This document shows positions 31,596 through 35,302 of a stretch of 35,302 bases of DNA, piece by piece. Within the stretch, counting starts at the first letter, position 1, and every line of letters starts with the position of its first letter. The stretch covers positions 1 to 35,302 of the forward strand of contig CAIWJG010000728.1 in the NCBI GenBank assembly GCA_903912925.1, in the 5' to 3' direction. The position numbers were made by a program, and so were the translations under genes. The DNA comes from an uncultured Verrucomicrobia subdivision 3 bacterium (GTDB taxonomy: Bacteria > Verrucomicrobiota > Verrucomicrobiia > Limisphaerales > UBA8199). The notes under the pieces are model-generated. The model had not been told where the DNA came from. It saw only the letters and a program-made list of their open reading frames with translations, and did no database searches.

Positions 31596-32729
31596 CTAAA
31601 CCAACTTCTTTAGCTTCGGATCTTCAGCCAGCCGCTTGACCAGCTCTTTGACCTTCTGCGACTGGCTCTTGTGCGCGAGCAGGGTGGCGTCGTCGGTCTG
31701 GACCAGTATGGAGTCGCGCAGACCGACCACGGCGATGGGAGTACGCCGGTCTTTGCTGCGCGCGTCGTAGATGATGTTCCGCGCCGCATCCACATGGATG
31801 AAGTCGCCCACGGCGCAGTTGCCCTCCGGGTCGGCTTTGAGGTGCCGCGCCAGGGCGGTCCACGAGCCGAGGTCGTCCCACTCGAAGGCGCCATCCGCGA
31901 CAATGACATTGTGCGCGTGCTCCATGAGGGCGTAGTCGATGGAGACCTTCTTGATCTCAGGATATTCCTTCGCCAGCAACTTGTTGAGCTTGGCGGGGTT
32001 CGCCGCCACTTTGAACCAGCGCTGGCAGGCCTCGTACATCGGCGGCTGATGTTTTTGCAGGCCCTCGGTGATCGTCACGAAGGACCAAATGAACATGCCG
32101 GCGTTCCAGCGGTACTGGCCACTATTCACGTACTCGAGTGCCTTCTCGAAGTATGGCTTCTCCACAAACTGCTCCGCGCGGTGGAACTGGGTCTTGTAGG
32201 ACTTACCCCCACGGGGCGGCGGCAAGGTCTCGCCGACGCGAATGTAACCGTAGCCGGTGGCCGGCTCCGTGGGCTTGATGCCGATGGTAATGATAGCCTG
32301 CCCGCGGCCAGCCAGGTCGAATGCGTCGGACAGGACCTGCTGAAATTTCTTCTCCTCGGGAATGACGTGATCGGCCGGAAGCACCGCCATAACGCCGGTG
32401 GTGGAGCGCGCCCCAACCAACGCGGCCCCCAGGGTAACCGCCGCGCAGGTGTCGCGGCCAATCGGCTCGGCGACGACATTCCCCTTCGGCACCTTCGGCA
32501 GTTGTCGGCGCACCTCGGCGGCCTGGACCTCGTTGGTAATGACCAGGATGTTCTTCGCCGGGACCAGAGGCAGCACGCGGTCAACGGCCTGCTGCAGGAA
32601 AGACCGCTTACCCAGCAGCGTGATGAGCTGCTTGGGCATCTTCTCACGGCTGACCGGCCAGAAGCGCTCGCCTCGGCCACCGGCCATAATGATCACGAAA
32701 CGATCGTTAATATCGGGTTTGGTCTTCAT
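31596..32729 (-). CDS. manC: Mannose-1-phosphate guanylyltransferase
   Basis: This 377-residue enzyme makes GDP-mannose from mannose 1-phosphate and GTP. The nucleotide-binding signature FVIIMAGGRGERFWPVSREKMPKQ lies at residues about 12-35. AVLPADHVIPEEKKF, a YRVGE-like glycine-rich loop, FVEKPYFEKALEYV and YRWNAGMFIWSF follow. There is no isomerase domain, so it is the single-function form of about 360 residues. Its ATG overlaps the trpA stop by 4 bases, so it is the last gene of the birA-coaX-trpA-manC operon. GDP-mannose would feed cell-surface glycan synthesis. Confidence 0.9.
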   Translation of the reverse strand: MKTKPDINDRFVIIMAGGRGERFWPVSREKMPKQLITLLGKRSFLQQAVDRVLPLVPAKNILVITNEVQAAEVRRQLPKVPKGNVVAEPIGRDTCAAVTLGAALVGARSTTGVMAVLPADHVIPEEKKFQQVLSDAFDLAGRGQAIITIGIKPTEPATGYGYIRVGETLPPPRGGKSYKTQFHRAEQFVEKPYFEKALEYVNSGQYRWNAGMFIWSFVTITEGLQKHQPPMYEACQRWFKVAANPAKLNKLLAKEYPEIKKVSIDYALMEHAHNVIVADGAFEWDDLGSWTALARHLKADPEGNCAVGDFIHVDAARNIIYDARSKDRRTPIAVVGLRDSILVQTDDATLLAHKSQSQKVKELVKRLAEDPKLKKLV

Positions 32730-33526
32730 TGTTGCTTTACTGCCTGGACGAGTGGTTTTACAAATTCACTGACCCGCTGGATCAAATCAGGGGCCTTGCC
32801 GTGCTGGGCAATCTGATTGACAATGGCGCTGCCCACCACGACCGCCTCCCCGCTAGCCGCTACAGTCTTTGCCTGTTCGGGCGTGGAGATGCCAAAACCG
32901 ACCGCGATGGGCAGCTTCGTGTGAGCGCGGATCTTTGCCGTCATCTGCGCGATGGTGTCCGCGACCTTGGTTTGCATCCCGGTAACGCCTTCGCGTGAAA
33001 CGTAGTAAATGAAACCCGCGCCGCGCTGGACGATCAGTTCGATGCGGTCGTCGGGTGTGGTCGGCGCAACGAGATAGATATTGCAAAGCCCGGCCTGGCG
33101 CATGAGGGCTTCGTAACTGTCACTCTCTTCGGGGGGCAGATCGAGGACTAGCATGCCATCCACACCCGCCTGAGCAGCAGCTCGGATGAACCGCTCGATG
33201 CCGCAGCGATGGATGAGGTTGAAGTAGATGTAGAGGACAATGGGGATCTGCGATTCCTTGCGGATGGCGGACACAACCTCCAGCACCTTCGGCGGCGTGG
33301 TACCAGACTCCAACCCACGCTGGGCCGCGAGTTGGTTGACGAGCCCGTCGGCCAGCGGGTCGCTGAACGGAACACCCAACTCCAGCACATCAACACCCAG
33401 CTTGTCAAAGGCCAGCGCCAACTGGCGCGTGGCTTCGAGGTTCGGGTCACCCGAGCCGATATAAACGATAAAGCCCTTTTGGCCCTCGCGGGCCAGCCGG
33501 GTGAATCGTTCAACAATGCGATTCAT
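32726..33526 (-). CDS. trpA: Tryptophan synthase alpha subunit
   Basis: This 266-residue subunit cleaves indole-glycerol phosphate to indole and glyceraldehyde 3-phosphate. The catalytic glutamate lies in VLELGVPFSDPLADG and the catalytic aspartate follows in the same motif (DPLADG). GMLVLDLPPEE, NIYLVAPTTPDDRI, GFIYYVSREGVTG and VGFGISTPEQA are also present. Length is normal (about 268). trpB is not adjacent, and the neighbours are coaX and manC, so the gene has left the usual trp operon. Confidence 0.95.
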   Translation of the reverse strand: MNRIVERFTRLAREGQKGFIVYIGSGDPNLEATRQLALAFDKLGVDVLELGVPFSDPLADGLVNQLAAQRGLESGTTPPKVLEVVSAIRKESQIPIVLYIYFNLIHRCGIERFIRAAAQAGVDGMLVLDLPPEESDSYEALMRQAGLCNIYLVAPTTPDDRIELIVQRGAGFIYYVSREGVTGMQTKVADTIAQMTAKIRAHTKLPIAVGFGISTPEQAKTVAASGEAVVVGSAIVNQIAQHGKAPDLIQRVSEFVKPLVQAVKQQ

Positions 33527-33559
33527 GTATGCACAGGATGCCTTAACTCCTTGAACGCT

Positions 33560-34345
33560 TCAACGGTTTTTACCGCCGCCGCGTTGGGGCGAACACTTCC
33601 GGTTGTCCTCCCACACCAGGCGCAGCCCCTCCAATGTCAGCAGCGGATCCACCGCCGTAATCTCCGGCAGTTTGGAGGCGATGAGCTGAGCGTAGCCGCC
33701 GGTTGCCACCACCGGCAGACGATGGACGTTCAGCTCGCGCTTCAGCTCCATGATCAGCTCGCGAATCAATCCGCGATAGCCATGAACGGCGCCCACCAGC
33801 ATTGCCTGCTCCGTGCTCTTGCCGATCGGGCTCTTGACTTCACGAATCCTGATACGCGGCAGCAGCGCCGTCTTCTCGTGCAGATAATCAGTCATCGCGG
33901 CCAACCCCGGCGCGATTATGCCGCCGACGTAGTCGCCCGCCTGGTCCACGACGTCGAACGTCACTGCCGTGCCAAAATCCACCACCACGACCGGCGCTCC
34001 CACACGGTGGCGCGCGGCGGCTGCATTAGCGAGCCGGTCCGGGCCGATGGTTTTCGGGTTCGGATAATCAATACCGACGCCACGCAGCGTCTTAGGGGTA
34101 AGCTCCAGGCAAGGCAGATGCCAGCGTTGCTGAACGACCTTGCGAACCAATGGTGTAGCCCGCGGCACCACGCTGCACAGGGCCGCGCCTTCCAACCGTG
34201 CCCGCGCGGCGAACTTAACCACCCGCTCCAGAGCCGTGCCGTTGAACCAGGCGGCGGTCGGCACGTCAGCCTGTTTGATCACGCGCCGGGAGTTCGCCAG
34301 TCCCAGATGCGTATTCGTATTACCGATGTCGAAGAGGAGAATCAT
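33560..34345 (-). CDS. coaX: Type III pantothenate kinase
   Basis: This 261-residue enzyme phosphorylates pantothenate, the first step of coenzyme A synthesis. It shows the type III motifs MILLFDIGNTNTHLGL (residues 1-16), IGPDRLANAAAARH and VVVDFGTAVTFDVV, followed by GGIIAPGLAAMTDYLHEKTALLP. Length is normal. It overlaps the birA stop by 4 bases, an order (birA-coaX) found in many bacteria. It is expected to be cytoplasmic. Confidence 0.95.
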   Translation of the reverse strand: MILLFDIGNTNTHLGLANSRRVIKQADVPTAAWFNGTALERVVKFAARARLEGAALCSVVPRATPLVRKVVQQRWHLPCLELTPKTLRGVGIDYPNPKTIGPDRLANAAAARHRVGAPVVVVDFGTAVTFDVVDQAGDYVGGIIAPGLAAMTDYLHEKTALLPRIRIREVKSPIGKSTEQAMLVGAVHGYRGLIRELIMELKRELNVHRLPVVATGGYAQLIASKLPEITAVDPLLTLEGLRLVWEDNRKCSPQRGGGKNR

Positions 34346-35302
34346 CTTTCGAGCGTGACGTCCCCTCCGATGATGCGCTCCAGATGACCATGCTCGGTGC
34401 GCACGAGCAATTCGCCATCCTCCCCCAGCGATTCGGCCCGGCCGCGAATTTGGCGGTCGCCCATGCGGATGACTACGTCATGCCCAATCGTGGTGTCATG
34501 TTCCTCCCACTCATCCGCCAATGCGGTAAATTGGCCAGTGGCAATACGCGAATAATCGCAGTCCAGTTCACGTAGGATCGCCACGGCAAGGTCGGGCCGC
34601 GAAACCGGCTTGCCCAACTCAGCCTTCAACGAAGTTGCCACCTTGCGTAATTCGGCAGGGAAGTCGCCCGGGTTCAGGTTCACATCGACACCGATGCCGA
34701 GGACCAGGTACTTGACACGGTCCAGTTCAGCGCTCAGTTCCGTTAGAATGCCGGCCACCTTCCGGCCATACAGCAGAATGTCATTGGGCCACTTGATTTT
34801 CGGTTTCAGCCCGGTCTGCGCTTCAATGGCACGGCGCAGCGCCGTCGCCGACGCAACCGTCAGTCGCGTAGCCTCCTGCGGGCGCAGGTCAGGCCGCAGG
34901 AGGACCGAAAACCAAAGCCCTCGTCTGGCTGGCGACATCCATTTCCGTCCCAGGCGCCCTCGACCTCGGCTCTGCGACTCGGCAAAGACCACAACGCCTT
35001 CCTTAACGCCGTCGTGCGCCAGCTTCTCGATGACGTCGTTGGTAGAGGTCGTTTCCTCAAAGACGCGGATATCACGGCCGACGACCTTGGTCTTGCCCAG
35101 ACGGGAGATTAGATCTTCGGCGTGCAGCAGATCCGGAGTGCTTAGCAGCCGGTAGCCCCGGTGCGGGCTCGCTTCGATGTCGTAGCCAAGCGAGCGCAGG
35201 TCCTCAATGCGCGCCCAGATTGCGGCGCGGCTTACCCCGAGCTCCTGGGACATCTCCGCGCCCGACACCGCGCCATCTCCGGCGGCCCGCAATGCCGTAA
35301 GG
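34342..35302 (-). CDS. birA: Biotin-[acetyl-CoA-carboxylase] ligase / repressor, start beyond window
   Basis: At least 319 residues of BirA are present. The 5' end is cut by the window edge: the frame stays open to base 35302, and the TTG near 35292 is unlikely to be the real start. The N-terminal winged helix (GAEMSQELGVSRAAIWARIEDLRSLGYDIE) suggests a repressor as well as a ligase. The catalytic domain shows EETTSTNDVIEK, AESQSRGRGRLGRKWMSP with the biotin-binding GRGRxxR loop, IKWPNDILLYGRKVAGILTE and GIGVDVN. A small C-terminal domain completes it. It is the first visible gene of the operon. Confidence 0.93.
   Translation of the reverse strand, partial: LTALRAAGDGAVSGAEMSQELGVSRAAIWARIEDLRSLGYDIEASPHRGYRLLSTPDLLHAEDLISRLGKTKVVGRDIRVFEETTSTNDVIEKLAHDGVKEGVVVFAESQSRGRGRLGRKWMSPARRGLWFSVLLRPDLRPQEATRLTVASATALRRAIEAQTGLKPKIKWPNDILLYGRKVAGILTELSAELDRVKYLVLGIGVDVNLNPGDFPAELRKVATSLKAELGKPVSRPDLAVAILRELDCDYSRIATGQFTALADEWEEHDTTIGHDVVIRMGDRQIRGRAESLGEDGELLVRTEHGHLERIIGGDVTLER

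Noticed and set aside
31671..32816. 381-codon plus-strand open frame opposite manC
   Set aside because: Antisense to a clear mannose-1-phosphate guanylyltransferase; composition does not resemble a protein family.

Overview
The window looks like chromosomal DNA from a member of the Verrucomicrobiota, probably near the Pedosphaera/Limisphaerales group. This is inferred from the content: a large secreted protein whose C-terminus has the 'QASTNL.W...F.D....RFYR' pattern common in that phylum, a Tat-exported Gfo/Idh/MocA oxidoreductase, GH78 and beta-helix glycosidases, a DUF4838 protein, GC-rich coding sequence, and many short palindromic repeats. No rRNA, tRNA, CRISPR array or transposase gene was seen.

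Left part (1-6.5 kb): palindromic repeats, a DUF433/PIN-like toxin-antitoxin pair, a 1419-residue secreted multidomain protein, and a small gene coupled to an HNH endonuclease that has been cut short. A 48-bp perfect direct repeat lies on each side of the large gene, and its right copy supplies the end of the HNH reading frame. 6.5-13.6 kb, minus strand: a glycan-degradation group in transcription order alpha-L-rhamnosidase, beta-helix glycosidase-like protein, Tat-exported oxidoreductase.

13.6-16.1 kb: repeat-rich DNA with an RHH/PIN pair and a YefM/YoeB pair. The YefM frame seems to have lost its stop codon by one base change. 16.08-18.87 kb, minus strand: three genes (HEAT-repeat protein, secreted lectin-like protein, TIR/NDT-like nucleotide-binding protein), each followed by an imperfect palindrome with the architecture of an integron attC site. 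No integrase is present, so I read it as a cluster of attC sites lacking integron-integrase (CALIN). For two cassettes the 5' end is the exact complement of the cassette's own R'' box, as expected of circularised cassettes.

18.9-22.4 kb: a DUF4838 secreted protein, and the second, inverted copy of a composite repeat also found at 14.87-15.27 kb. 22.4-24.9 kb: an unrecognised protein, a stand-alone glycogen-binding (CBM48-like) protein and an M16 peptidase, closely packed. 24.96-29.4 kb: rpmI-rplT-pheS-pheT with a clear promoter and hairpins between rplT and pheS. Both pheS and pheT carry in-frame insertions derived from dispersed intergenic repeats. The same repeat that entered pheT has also entered, and stopped, a RelE-family toxin at 29.7-30.1 kb.

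Right end: a glycerophosphodiester phosphodiesterase, then a minus-strand operon birA (cut by the window edge)-coaX-trpA-mannose-1-phosphate guanylyltransferase, with 4-base overlaps at two junctions. Two themes run through the window. Small dispersed repeats repeatedly enter reading frames (HNH, pheS, pheT, toxin). The small toxin-antitoxin-like operons share a promoter layout in which the -10 box ends exactly 6 bases before the ATG, predicting leaderless mRNAs.
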